The notes under the pieces were generated by a model. The model worked only from the letters and a program-made list of their open reading frames with translations, did no database searches and was not told the DNA's origin. From Streptomyces sp. RKAG290 (GTDB lineage: Bacteria; Actinomycetota; Actinomycetes; Streptomycetales; Streptomycetaceae): 64,000 bases of DNA. The stretch spans positions 806,001-870,000 of the forward strand of contig NZ_JAJOZC010000001.1 of assembly GCF_023701695.1 (NCBI RefSeq), written 5' to 3'. Shown here in pieces: positions 25,797-34,603 of this stretch (position 1 is its first letter; the number at the start of each line of letters is the position of its first letter). The position numbers and the translations under genes were made by a program.

Positions 25797-26725
25797 CTAC
25801 TGCCCGCCGAGCCCCGTGGTCGCCACCGACTTCACGATCTGCCGTTGGAAGACCATGAAGACCACGACCAGCGGGATCGCGGCGAGCAGCGAGGAGGCGG
25901 CCGACTGCGCGTACTGCAGTCCGTACGAGTCCTTCACCGTGGACAGCCCCACCGGCAGGGTCATCAGATCCGGGTCGCTGGTGCTGATGAAGGGCCAGAG
26001 GAAGTTGTTCCAGGTGGTGATGAAGACGAAGATCGCGACGGCGGCGAGGATCGGCCGGGACAGCGGCAGCACGATGGTCCAGAACACCCGGAAGCCACCC
26101 GCCCCGTCGATGCGCGCCGCCTCCTCCAGTTCACGGGGGATCCCGTCGAAGAACTTCTTGAGGACGTAGACCATGGCCGGCGCGACCACCTGGGCAGGAT
26201 CATCGCGGCGTAGGTGTCGGCGAGGTGCGCGGCCACCATCTGCCGGAAGAGCGGCACGATCAGGATCTGCGGCGGCACCATGATCGAGGCCAGGGTAACG
26301 GCGAGCAGCACCTTGCGCCCTCGGAAGACGGTACGGGACAGGCCGTACGCCGCCAGGGCGGAGACGGTCACGGTGATCACCGTGACCGAGACGGTCACCA
26401 GCAGGCTGTTCAGCGCCCACAGGGGCAGGTTCCCCTGGTCGAGGATCTTCCGGTACGCGTCGAGGGTGAAGCCGTGGGCGGGTATCCATCCGGTTCCCGC
26501 CGAAGCCGCGTCCGCCTCGGACTTGAAGGACGTGACCACGGCCGAGGCCAGCGGCAGCAGCCACATCACCGCGGTCACCACCAGGGCCAGGACGGCCACG
26601 GCCTTCGCCACCGGGCCGCTGCCGAGCACCTGTTGCGGTTTCGTGGTGCGGCTGCCGGCCGGGCGGGGGTACGGCCGGGGCCGAGCTTCGGCGGGACGCG
26701 GCGTCGCGAGTGTGTCGGTGGTCAT
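25797..26725 (-). CDS. Sugar ABC transporter permease, MalG type (frameshifted here)
   Basis: Six-helix permease of about 309 residues after repair. The N-terminal part (MTTDTLATPRPAEA, then VAVLALVVTAVMWLLPLASA) and the C-terminal part (VYVLKKFFDGIPRELEEAARIDGAG with the EAA loop) are in different frames that meet at the GGG run 26192-26194. One extra base restores YAAMILPQVVAPAMVYV. ATG 26725 follows GGGAGGCGTGATC, 2 bases after the upstream permease stop. It is the last gene of the GH2-SBP-permease-permease operon and pairs with the next permease. Confidence 0.88.
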
Positions 26726-26727
26726 GA

Positions 26728-27642
26728 TCACGCCTCCCTGCGCGAGAAGAGCCTGAGCTGTCCGATGGAGAGAACGATCAGGATCGCGAAGAACACGTAC
26801 GAGATCGCGGAGGCGTAGCCGAGCCGGTAGCCGGTGAAGCCGGTGTCGTAGATGTACTCCAGGACCGGCCGGGTCGATCCGTTCGGTCCACCCCTGGTGA
26901 GCAGGTAGATCTGGTCGAAGACCTTGAGCGAGGCGAGGACCTGGAGCACCGCGATCAGGCCGGTCGTGCGCCGCAGTTGCGGCAGGGTGATCGACCACAG
27001 CCGCCGCCAGGCACCGGCTCCGTCGATGGCCGCCGCCTCGTGGAGGTGATCGGGCACGGCCTGGAGGGCGGCCAGGTACAGCAGGAAGTTGAAGCCCACG
27101 GTCCACCAGACGGTGACCAGGACCACCGCCCACATGGCGTACTTCTCCTCGACCAGCCAGCCGATGCCGTCCAGCCCGATGCCCCTGAGCATGGAGTTGA
27201 GCAGGCCGAGGTCCGGCTGGAACAGCATCAGCCACACCTGCCACACGACAGCGACCGGAAGCAGGTACGGGGCGAAGAAGGCGAGCCGCCACAGCCATTG
27301 GCCCGGGAGGCCGGTGTGCACCAGCAGGGCCATGACCAGGGCGACGAGCACCAGCGGGACGGACGAGAGCAGGGTGAACACGGCCGTGTTGCCGAGGCTG
27401 GACCACATCTGGCTGTCCGCCAGCGCGTCCGCGTAATTGGCCATTCCGACGAAGGTGCCGCCGCCGTGCCCGGTGAGGCTGGAGTCCGTGAAGCTCATCC
27501 ACAGGCCCCAGACCAGCGGGAGCACCAGGAAGAGAGCGAAGAGGACCAGGAACGGCAGGACGAAGAGGAACCCGGAGCGGCCGGTGCGCCGGCTGCCGGG
27601 GCTGCGCGCCGGACGCCGGACGGCCGAGGGAACTGTGCTCAT
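26728..27642 (-). CDS. Sugar ABC transporter permease (MalF type)
   Basis: 304 residues, six predicted helices (first FLFVLPFLVLFALFLVLPLV), with the EAA loop VPDHLHEAAAIDGAGAWRRL and the conserved LTRGGPNGST near the C-terminus. ATG 27642 follows AAAGGAAATCTGTC. It stands 24 bases after the binding-protein gene and is coupled to the following permease. No ATPase is encoded in the locus, as is usual for Streptomyces sugar importers served by a shared MsiK-type ATPase. Confidence 0.94.
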   Translation of the reverse strand: MSTVPSAVRRPARSPGSRRTGRSGFLFVLPFLVLFALFLVLPLVWGLWMSFTDSSLTGHGGGTFVGMANYADALADSQMWSSLGNTAVFTLLSSVPLVLVALVMALLVHTGLPGQWLWRLAFFAPYLLPVAVVWQVWLMLFQPDLGLLNSMLRGIGLDGIGWLVEEKYAMWAVVLVTVWWTVGFNFLLYLAALQAVPDHLHEAAAIDGAGAWRRLWSITLPQLRRTTGLIAVLQVLASLKVFDQIYLLTRGGPNGSTRPVLEYIYDTGFTGYRLGYASAISYVFFAILIVLSIGQLRLFSRREA

Positions 27643-27666
27643 GACAGATTTCCTTTCGTTCCCCGG

Positions 27667-28986
27667 TCAGGCCGGATTGGGCTGGGAGAGGAAGAACTCG
27701 ATCTCGGACAGCATCTTCGTGACGGTCCGGTCGGCCGTCGCGGAGCCGGTCAGCGCGCTCTGCATGGCCTGGCACATCCGTGCCTGGAAGTCCGAACCGG
27801 CCCCGGTGAACCAGGCCGGCGGCTCCAGCGCGGGTGCCTCGGCGGCCGGGGCGTACGAGGACTGCGGGTCGAGGTCCGCGTACTGCCCGGACCTCACCAC
27901 GGGGAGGTAGGCCGGGATGTGCCCGGCCCTGGCCCAGGTGAGGCTGCCCTTCAGCAGCTCGGCCGCCAGGCGGTGGGCGTTGCGGCGGCGCGCCGGGTCC
28001 GGGTCGTCCTGGTGCGGCAGGACGAACGTGTGGCTGTCGGCCTGGGTGGCGGGGCGGCCGAACAGGGTGGGGAACGGCGCGGCGCCCAGGTCAAGCGCGG
28101 ACGCGCTGCGGAAGGCGGGCGTCTCCCACTCACCGGAGAAGATCATGGGTGAGCCGCCGGTCGTGAAGGCGGCGATGGCCGCGGGGTAGTCCATCGTGCG
28201 GCAGTCCGGCGCGGTGAGCTTCTTCATGAAATCCACCACCCGCACCATCGTGTCCCGGTCCACCTTCGGCTTGCGGCCGGTCAGCTCGAACTCCGCGCCC
28301 GTCTGGCTGTACAGCCCCCAGAACATGCGCCAGGACTGGGCCAGGTCGTTCGCATGGCCGAAGACAGGCCCCGCCTTCCTCGTGTCCCTGCGGAGCTTCT
28401 CGGCCGCTTCGAGGAAGTGGGCCGGGGAACCGAAATCGATCAGCTTGCCGTCGCTGTCCAGCAGCCCCGCCCGGTCCATCACCTTCCGGTCGTAGAAGAC
28501 CACGAACGGGTGGGTGTCCAGCGGCACCGCGTACTGCTCGTCCTGGTAGCGCCCGAGGGCCAGCACCTTGGGGTTGATGTCGGGGGTCCGGACGCCGAAC
28601 TCGGCCAGCAGGTCCATGTCCCAGGGGTCCAGGAGCCCGCCCGGCGCGTATCCCGCGAGCCGGGACAGGTGCAGGACCGCGATGTCGGGGGAGCGCCCTC
28701 CGGCGGAGGCCATCGCCAGCTTGGTGTAGTAGGCGGCGCCCCACTCCAGCACCGTGCTGCGAGGGTGCAACCCCGGCACGCGTTTCTCGGCCCCGGAGAG
28801 CATCTGCTTCATCAGGATGCCGTCGCCGCCGGAGAACAGGTTCCAGAACTCCACGTCGTCGCCCGAGGACACCGCACCGGCCACCGACCCGCAGGCGCTG
28901 AGCGCCGGGGCGAGAGCGGCCGCCGACGCGGCGAACAGGGAGCCGCGCAGCAGGCCGCGGCGGCTGAGCGGCGGGCGGCCGGTCAT
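27667..28986 (-). CDS. Sugar ABC transporter substrate-binding protein (Tat lipoprotein)
   Basis: 439-residue extracellular sugar-binding protein. The N-terminus has a twin-arginine stretch (SRRGLLRGSLFAASAAAL) and a lipobox LSAC at about residue 32, so it is exported folded and lipid-anchored. The body has family features such as VEFWNLFSGGDG, PDIAVLHLSRLAGYAPG and YQDEQYAVPLDTHPFVVFYD. Its ATG overlaps the GH2 stop (ATGA). It probably captures oligosaccharides released by the divergently transcribed mannanase. Confidence 0.92.
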   Translation of the reverse strand: MTGRPPLSRRGLLRGSLFAASAAALAPALSACGSVAGAVSSGDDVEFWNLFSGGDGILMKQMLSGAEKRVPGLHPRSTVLEWGAAYYTKLAMASAGGRSPDIAVLHLSRLAGYAPGGLLDPWDMDLLAEFGVRTPDINPKVLALGRYQDEQYAVPLDTHPFVVFYDRKVMDRAGLLDSDGKLIDFGSPAHFLEAAEKLRRDTRKAGPVFGHANDLAQSWRMFWGLYSQTGAEFELTGRKPKVDRDTMVRVVDFMKKLTAPDCRTMDYPAAIAAFTTGGSPMIFSGEWETPAFRSASALDLGAAPFPTLFGRPATQADSHTFVLPHQDDPDPARRRNAHRLAAELLKGSLTWARAGHIPAYLPVVRSGQYADLDPQSSYAPAAEAPALEPPAWFTGAGSDFQARMCQAMQSALTGSATADRTVTKMLSEIEFFLSQPNPA

Positions 28987-30866
28987 GCCGGCTCCCCGTC
29001 GTCCGGGACGGTGCCGGACTCGAAGGCGGCGAGCCGCTCCTGGGCGGCGCGCAGCCGGCCGGTGTCGAGCTTCTCGGAGCGGTCGAAGCGGTAGACGCCG
29101 TTCTGCTCCTGGAAGACGTCGGTGAGCTGGGTGTAGCAGTAGCCGAACATGTCCGGGTTGTCGAGGAGCACCCCCACCAGCCCGGCGAACCGTTCCTGGA
29201 AGTCCTCCTCGTCGCGCGGCCGTTGGCCGTATCCCCAGGAGCTGCGGCGGTTCTCACCGGCCGCGTGTGCCTCCTCGGGGTTCCACCAGATGCCGCCGAA
29301 CTCGCTGACGAAGTAGGGCTGTCCCCGGTACGGCACCGACCAGCCGCCGCCGTGCGGCGCCTCCTGCCCGTTGACGAAGGGCTCGTCCTTGCCGAGCCCC
29401 GCCAGCTGGGCCCGGAAGGCGTCAGGCCGCTGCTCGTAGGAGTGGGAGTCGTAGACGTCGGTCTCGGGAACGCGGTGCGCGTAGCCGGAGGTGTCCAGGA
29501 CCGGGCGGGAGGTGTCGGCCGCCTTGGTGGCCAGGAACATCGCCCGGGTGACGTCGTCCAGGACGGTCTGCCGGTCGTGCAGCAGCTGATGGGTCTCGTT
29601 CAGCGGGCACCAGCCGATGACCGACGGATGGGAGTAGTCGCGCTCCAGTGCCTCCAGCCACTGGGCGACGTACCCCGCGGTGGGCTGCTGGTTGTCGTAG
29701 CCGGTGCCTCCCGGGGTCTGGCATCCCCAGTCCCCGAACTCGCCCCAGACCAGGTAGCCGAGGCGGTCCGCGTGGTGGAGGAAGCGTTCCTCGAACACCT
29801 TCTGGTGCAGCCGCGCCCCGTTGAATCCGGCCGCGAGGGAGAGTTCGATGTCCCGGACCAGCGCCGCGTCGTCGGGCGCCGTCATCAGTCCGTCCGGGTA
29901 CCAGCCCTGGTCCAGTACCAGCCGCTGGAAGACCGGGCTCCCGTTGAGCAGGATCCGCTTGCCGTCGATCGAGACGGACCGCAGTCCCGCGGTGCAGACC
30001 GCGCGGTCAACGGTCTCCCCGTCGGGCGCGACGATCTCCAGCAGCACCCGGTAGAGGTGCGGATCCTGCGGTGTCCAGGGCCTGTTGCGGTCCGGCGGCA
30101 CGGGCAGGACCAGGCGCGGGGCGAGGTCGAGGTCGGCGCGGACGGAGGCCTGGGCCACGGTGCCCTCGTCGTCACTCAGCCGGGCGCGGACCCGGTGGCC
30201 GGGGCGGTTGGCGGAGAGCGGCAGTTCGAGGTGGAAGCAGCCGCCGGCGAGGTCGGGAGTGATCCGGGGGCGGCGCAGGTGGACGGGGGCGACGGGCTCC
30301 AGCCACACCGTCTGCCAGATGCCGGTGGTGCGGGTGTAGTGGCAGTCGCTGTTCGCGTACTCCGTGGCCTGCTTGCCACGGGCCTGCGGCCCCCGGGCGG
30401 TGTCCCGGGCCCGCACCACGATCACGGCGTCCTCGCCGGGCCGCGCCACGTCGCCGAGATCGGCGCTGAACGGGGTGAACCCGCCGCTGTGCCGGGCGAC
30501 TTCGGTGCCGTTGACCCAGACGGTCGCGTCATGGTCGACGGCACCGAAGTGCAGCACCGGCCTGCGTCCCTCCCAGGAGGCGGGCACGGTGACGCTGCGG
30601 CGGTACCAGACGGCGTGCAGGAAGTCGGTGTCGCCGATGCCGGAGAGCTCCGACTCCGGGCAGAACGGCACCGTGATCCGGTCCGGGAACGGCTGCCGGA
30701 CCAGGCCCCGTTCCAGTCCGCTGTCGCCGGGGTCACGGGCGAACTCCCAGGTGCCGTTGAGGTTCAGCCAGTCCTGCCGGGCGAAGGAGGGCCGGGGGTA
30801 CTCGGGGCGGGGGACGGCCGGTTCGGCCGTGCGGGGGGACGGGTGGTCGTCACGCTGTCGTGGCAT
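28983..30866 (-). CDS. Glycoside hydrolase family 2 (beta-mannosidase/galactosidase-like)
   Basis: 627-residue GH2 enzyme without a signal peptide, so probably cytoplasmic and acting on imported oligosaccharides. Domain order is sugar-binding jelly roll (about 25-190, WLNLNGTWEFARDP, AVWYRRSVTVP, DHDATVWVNGTEVARHSGGF cut by motif), immunoglobulin-like domain (about 195-300) and TIM barrel. Barrel catalytic residues are the acid/base Glu in WCPLNETHQ and the nucleophile Glu in YFVSEFGGIWW. ATG 30866 follows AGGAGGGCCCCG; a start 12 codons upstream lacks a site. First gene of the LacI-controlled operon. Specificity within GH2 cannot be fixed; the neighbouring GH26 favours a mannan substrate. 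Confidence 0.88.
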   Translation of the reverse strand: MPRQRDDHPSPRTAEPAVPRPEYPRPSFARQDWLNLNGTWEFARDPGDSGLERGLVRQPFPDRITVPFCPESELSGIGDTDFLHAVWYRRSVTVPASWEGRRPVLHFGAVDHDATVWVNGTEVARHSGGFTPFSADLGDVARPGEDAVIVVRARDTARGPQARGKQATEYANSDCHYTRTTGIWQTVWLEPVAPVHLRRPRITPDLAGGCFHLELPLSANRPGHRVRARLSDDEGTVAQASVRADLDLAPRLVLPVPPDRNRPWTPQDPHLYRVLLEIVAPDGETVDRAVCTAGLRSVSIDGKRILLNGSPVFQRLVLDQGWYPDGLMTAPDDAALVRDIELSLAAGFNGARLHQKVFEERFLHHADRLGYLVWGEFGDWGCQTPGGTGYDNQQPTAGYVAQWLEALERDYSHPSVIGWCPLNETHQLLHDRQTVLDDVTRAMFLATKAADTSRPVLDTSGYAHRVPETDVYDSHSYEQRPDAFRAQLAGLGKDEPFVNGQEAPHGGGWSVPYRGQPYFVSEFGGIWWNPEEAHAAGENRRSSWGYGQRPRDEEDFQERFAGLVGVLLDNPDMFGYCYTQLTDVFQEQNGVYRFDRSEKLDTGRLRAAQERLAAFESGTVPDDGEPA

Positions 30867-30914
30867 CGGGGCCCTCCTGGTGCTTGTGCGGAGAGACCAC
30901 ATGTCAGCACTCGA

Positions 30915-30928
30915 TTACATCGATGTAA
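30915..30928. promoter_or_regulatory. LacI-type operator TTACATCGATGTAA (GH2 side)
   Basis: Perfect 14-bp palindrome 49 bases upstream of the GH2 start, overlapping a TTTACA that could be the minus-strand -35. An identical copy lies at 31059-31072. It is the probable binding site of the LacI regulator at 24669. Confidence 0.8.
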
Positions 30929-31023
30929 AGCCTTGGGACGAACTTTCGATCCGGCCGGGCAGATCACCCCGAGCGGATGAGGGGCAGCGGCAACAAGGGA
31001 ATCAACTTTGTCTGCGCTAAGCG

Positions 31024-31072
31024 TTGACGTGGTGGCCGAGGATGCGTAGAAAGCTCTGTTACATCGATGTAA
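31024..31072 (+). promoter_or_regulatory. GH26 promoter with LacI-type operator
   Basis: TTGACG (31024-31029) and TAGAAA (31047-31052) with a 17-base spacer form a strong promoter. The palindrome TTACATCGATGTAA follows at 31059-31072, covering the expected start site, a classical repressor position. Confidence 0.8.
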
Positions 31073-31125
31073 TCGGCTGGATCGAGGGCGTCGGCCCCCA
31101 TCGGCCCACGTCACGCTCCGAATCA

Positions 31126-31139
31126 TGGGAGCGCTCCCG
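31126..31139. promoter_or_regulatory. CebR-like box TGGGAGCGCTCCCG
   Basis: 13 of 14 positions match the known Streptomyces CebR operator TGGGAGCGCTCCCA. It lies between the GH26 promoter and its GTG start, suggesting a second LacI-family input, from cellooligosaccharide sensing, to the same gene. Confidence 0.7.
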
Positions 31140-31176
31140 CATCCGGCTCGCCGTCTCCTCCACGAAGGGAATTCCC

Positions 31177-32631
31177 GTGCGCCACCCCCCACGCAGTACG
31201 GGGCGCCTGATCGTCGTCCCCCTCGCCGTGGCCCTGCTGGGAGCCACCGCCCTGCTGCCGTCCGCGCCGCCTGCCGCGGCGGCCGGTGGCGGGCCACTCA
31301 CCGCCGAGGCCGAGAACGGAGTCCTGGACGGCGTGGCCGTCGGCTCCAGCCTGCCGGGACACTCCGGTTCCGGCTACGTCGAGGGCTTCGACGCCGCGAC
31401 GGACAGCGTCCGGATACCACTGCCCGACACCCCTGCCGGTCTGTACGACCTGACGGTCCGCTACGCCTCCCCGAACGGCGACAAGCACACGACGGTGGAC
31501 GTCAACGGGGCCGGTCCGGGCGATCTGGCGTTACCGGGCAGCTCCGGCTTCACCGACCTGCCGGCGGGCCGGGTCCTGCTCGACGACACCGGAAACGTCG
31601 TGACCGTGCACAGCAACTGGGGCTACTACGCCATCGACTCGGTCACCGTCACCCCCGCCGACGAGCGCCCTCCGCACCGGCTCGTCGGGGCCCCCGTCGA
31701 TCCGGACGCCACGCCCGAGGCGCGGTCCCTGCTCTCCTACCTGGGCGACCACTACGGCACCGACACCCTCAGCGGCCAGCAGGACACCGCGAACATCGGG
31801 TGGCTGGAGCAGAACGTCGGAAAGGCCCCCGCGATCGCGGGCCTCGACCTGATGGACTACTCGCCGAGCAGGCAGGAGCACGGGGCCACCTCCCAGGAGG
31901 TGGAGCACGCCCTGGACTGGGACGCGCGCGGCGGCATCACCTCCTTCGTCTGGCACTGGAACGCCCCGTCCCACCTCGTCGACCAGCCCGGCAAGGAGTG
32001 GTGGCGCGGGTTCTACACCGACGCCACCACCTTCGACCTGGCCGCCGCCCTCGCCGATCCGCAGTCCGACGACTACCGGCTGCTGCTCAGGGACATCGAC
32101 GCGATCTCGGCGCGGCTCGCCGTGCTGCAGGACGCCGGCGTGCCCGTCCTGTGGCGGCCGCTGCACGAGGCGGAGGGCGGCTGGTTCTGGTGGGGCGCCA
32201 AGGGACCGGGCCCGGCCAAGGAGCTGTACCGGCTGATGTATGACCGGATGGTCCGTCACAACGGGCTGCACCACCTGATCTGGGTGTGGAACTCCGTCGA
32301 TCCCGCCTGGTACCCCGGCGACGACGTGGTGGACGTGGTGAGCGCCGACTCCTATCCCGCGGCGGGCGACCACGGGCCGGTCTCCGGGACCTACGACCGC
32401 CTGCTGTCGCTCACGGGCGACACCAAGCCGGCCGCGCTCGGCGAGGTCGGGGCCATCCCGGATCCCGCACTCATGCGGGCCTACCGCTCCGACTGGAGCT
32501 GGTTCGTCACCTGGGGCGGCGACTACCTGACGGACGGCGTCCACAACGCACCGGACTTCCTCAAGAAGGTCTACGACGACCCCCACGTCATCACCCTCGA
32601 CACCGTGGGTGACTTCAAGCACCACAGCTGA
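31177..32631 (+). CDS. Secreted CBM35-GH26 beta-mannanase
   Basis: 484-residue secreted endo-mannanase candidate. GTG 31177 follows AAGGGAATTCCC; the Sec signal ends near residue 36 (PPAAAAGG). Residues about 40-165 form a CBM35-like module (LTAEAENGVLDGVAVG, GYVEGFD, NWGYYAIDSVTV). The GH26 TIM barrel follows (TLSGQQDTANIGW, TSFVWHWNAPSH). The acid/base Glu sits in WRPLHEAEGGWFWW and the nucleophile Glu in AALGEVGAIP, both standard for GH26. It starts the plus-strand operon GH26-GDSL-GH43 divergent from the importer. GH26 also includes beta-1,3-xylanases, so mannan is likely but not certain. Confidence 0.93.
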   Translation: MRHPPRSTGRLIVVPLAVALLGATALLPSAPPAAAAGGGPLTAEAENGVLDGVAVGSSLPGHSGSGYVEGFDAATDSVRIPLPDTPAGLYDLTVRYASPNGDKHTTVDVNGAGPGDLALPGSSGFTDLPAGRVLLDDTGNVVTVHSNWGYYAIDSVTVTPADERPPHRLVGAPVDPDATPEARSLLSYLGDHYGTDTLSGQQDTANIGWLEQNVGKAPAIAGLDLMDYSPSRQEHGATSQEVEHALDWDARGGITSFVWHWNAPSHLVDQPGKEWWRGFYTDATTFDLAAALADPQSDDYRLLLRDIDAISARLAVLQDAGVPVLWRPLHEAEGGWFWWGAKGPGPAKELYRLMYDRMVRHNGLHHLIWVWNSVDPAWYPGDDVVDVVSADSYPAAGDHGPVSGTYDRLLSLTGDTKPAALGEVGAIPDPALMRAYRSDWSWFVTWGGDYLTDGVHNAPDFLKKVYDDPHVITLDTVGDFKHHS

Positions 32632-32670
32632 GCACCGGACTCCCACCCCCCACACCACCTGGAGAACGCG

Positions 32671-33401
32671 ATGCGTGTCTTACCCCTGCCCCGCTCCCTG
32701 CACATCCGGCGGCGCGCCGCCGCCGGGCTGTGCGTCTCGCTCGCCGCCGCCTGCGCGCTGACCCTCACCGGCGCGGTCTCCGCGCAGGCCGAGTCCAACG
32801 GCGGTCTGCGCATCATGCCGTTGGGCGACTCCATCACCGACGGCTTCAACGTGCCCGGCGGGTACCGCACGCCGTTGTGGCAGCACGCCGCGGCCGACGG
32901 GCGCGTCGACGACTTCGTCGGCTCCCAGTTCAACGGCCCCCGGAGCTGGGCGACCACGACCACGAGGGCCACTCGGGCTGGCGGATCGATGAGATCGACG
33001 CCCAGGTCACCGGCTGGGTGCGCGCCGCGCAGCCCCGCAGCGTGCTGCTCCACATCGGCACCAACGACGTGGTCCAGGACCGGGACATGCCCGGAGCACC
33101 GGCCCGGCTCTCCGCGCTGATCGACCACATCACGGCGGCCGCACCCGACGCGGACGTCTTCGTCAGCGACATCATCGTGCTCGCCGACCCCGTGCTGGAA
33201 CAGCGTGCGCAGGCCTACAACGCGGCCGTGCCGGGGATAGTCGGCCAGTGGGCCGGACAGGGCCGGCACGTCCACTTCGTACCGATGCACGACGCGCTGT
33301 CCACGGCCGACCTGGCCGACGGGGTCCATCCCGACGCCGTCGGTTACGCGGCGATGGCGAACCGCTGGTACGCCGCCCTGACCGCGGGGCCCTGGATCTG
33401 A
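32671..33401 (+). CDS. Secreted GDSL/SGNH esterase (frameshifted here)
   Basis: SGNH hydrolase of about 243 residues after repair, probably a polysaccharide deacetylase-type esterase. A Sec signal covers about residues 1-43 (ends VSAQAESNGG). Block I is IMPLGDSITDGFN (nucleophile Ser), block III LLHIGTNDVVQ, block V LADGVHPDAVGY (catalytic Asp and His). The frame breaks in the C5 run 32937-32941; one extra C joins GSQFNGP to PELGDHDHEGHSGW. ATG 32671 follows GGAGAACGCG, 39 bases after GH26. It probably removes acetyl groups from mannan or xylan for the neighbouring hydrolases. Confidence 0.9.
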
Positions 33402-33473
33402 CGACACCCGGGGCCGGCCGCCGGCCGGCCCCCGGCGCACCGCCAACCCCCTCCCCCACCCTGGAGGCACCTC

Positions 33474-34547
33474 GTGCACGCACCGCATCCCCCCACCCCG
33501 CCCCGTCCGCGCACCGCCCGCCGTCGGCTGCTGCTGCGACCGCTGTCGGCCGCGCTGCTCCTCCTGGGCGCGGCACTGTGCGTACCCGGTGGAGCGGCCG
33601 CCGCCCAGCCCGTGGCCGCCGCCGCGGGCGCGTTCACCAACCCGGTCCGTGAGGGCGCCGCCGATCCGTACCTCACCTGGTCGGACGGGCAGTACTACCT
33701 CACGTACACGCAGGGCGACCATGTGGGCATCGTCGCCTCACCCACTCTCGCCGGGCTGCACGACGCCCCGGAGCATGAGGTGTTCCGGGACGCGGCGCCG
33801 GACCGCTGCTGCAACGTCTGGGCGCCGGAGCTCCACAGGTCGGGGGGCCGCTGGTACCTGTACTACGGCGCCGACAACGGGGACATCGGACAGCACCGCA
33901 TCCACGTCCTGGAGGGCGGGGCGAACCCGCTCGACCCGTACACCTACAAGGGCGAGCTGAATCCCGGTGACTACAACCCGGGCATCGACTCGGACGTGCT
34001 GGAGATCAACGGCGCCTCCTACCTCCTCTGGTCGGGCTGGGACCCGGACGGCCAGGACCTGTTCATCGCCAGGATGGCGAGTCCCTGGGAGCTGACGGGA
34101 CCGCGCAGCAAGATCTCGGTGCCCACGCACGACTGGGAGGTCGTCGGCGGCGCCGTGAACGAGGGCCCCGCCGTCCTCCAGCACGACGGCCGCACCTTCG
34201 TGGCCTTCTCCGCGAGCCAGTGCCACACCCCGGACTACAAGCTGGGGCTGCTGACGCTGGCCGGAGGCGACCCGCTCGACCCGGCGGCCTGGTCCAAGTC
34301 GGAGCAGCCCGTCTTCACCAGGAACGACGCGGCCGGCGTGTTCGGGCCCGGCCACAACAGCTTCTTCACCTCGCCGGACGGCAGCGAGACGTACAACGCG
34401 TACCACGCCACCGCCGATCCGGCCGGAAGCTGCGGCGGCGACCGCTCGCTGCGCGTGCAGAAGGTGGACTGGCGGGCCGACGGCACACCGGACTTCGGTG
34501 TGCCGTCGGCCCCCGGCGCCGCGCTGCCCGCGCCTGCCGGGGAGTAG
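33474..34547 (+). CDS. Secreted GH43 glycoside hydrolase
   Basis: 357-residue secreted five-bladed propeller enzyme. GTG 33474 follows CTGGAGGCACCTC; the Sec signal runs to about residue 44. Catalytic residues expected for GH43 are visible: base Asp in REGAADPYLTW, the pKa-modulating Asp in GIDSDVLEING and acid Glu in GAVNEGPAVLQHDG. The paired Cys in DRCCNVWAPELH and SASQCHTPDYK suggest disulphides outside the cell. It is the last gene of the GH26-GDSL-GH43 unit. GH43 covers arabinofuranosidases and xylosidases, so it may remove side chains. Confidence 0.9.
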   Translation: MHAPHPPTPPRPRTARRRLLLRPLSAALLLLGAALCVPGGAAAAQPVAAAAGAFTNPVREGAADPYLTWSDGQYYLTYTQGDHVGIVASPTLAGLHDAPEHEVFRDAAPDRCCNVWAPELHRSGGRWYLYYGADNGDIGQHRIHVLEGGANPLDPYTYKGELNPGDYNPGIDSDVLEINGASYLLWSGWDPDGQDLFIARMASPWELTGPRSKISVPTHDWEVVGGAVNEGPAVLQHDGRTFVAFSASQCHTPDYKLGLLTLAGGDPLDPAAWSKSEQPVFTRNDAAGVFGPGHNSFFTSPDGSETYNAYHATADPAGSCGGDRSLRVQKVDWRADGTPDFGVPSAPGAALPAPAGE

Positions 34548-34574
34548 CGGGCGGGCCCGGTACTCGACGGGGGG

Positions 34575-34600
34575 GTGTCCGGCCGGTGGCCGCCGGGCAC
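34575..34600. terminator. Hairpin between GH43 and acyl-CoA ligase
   Basis: GTGTCCGGC (34575-34583) pairs with GCCGGGCAC (34592-34600) with one G-T pair, directly before the minus-strand stop at 34604. It is a candidate bidirectional terminator. Confidence 0.55.
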
Positions 34601-34603
34601 TCC

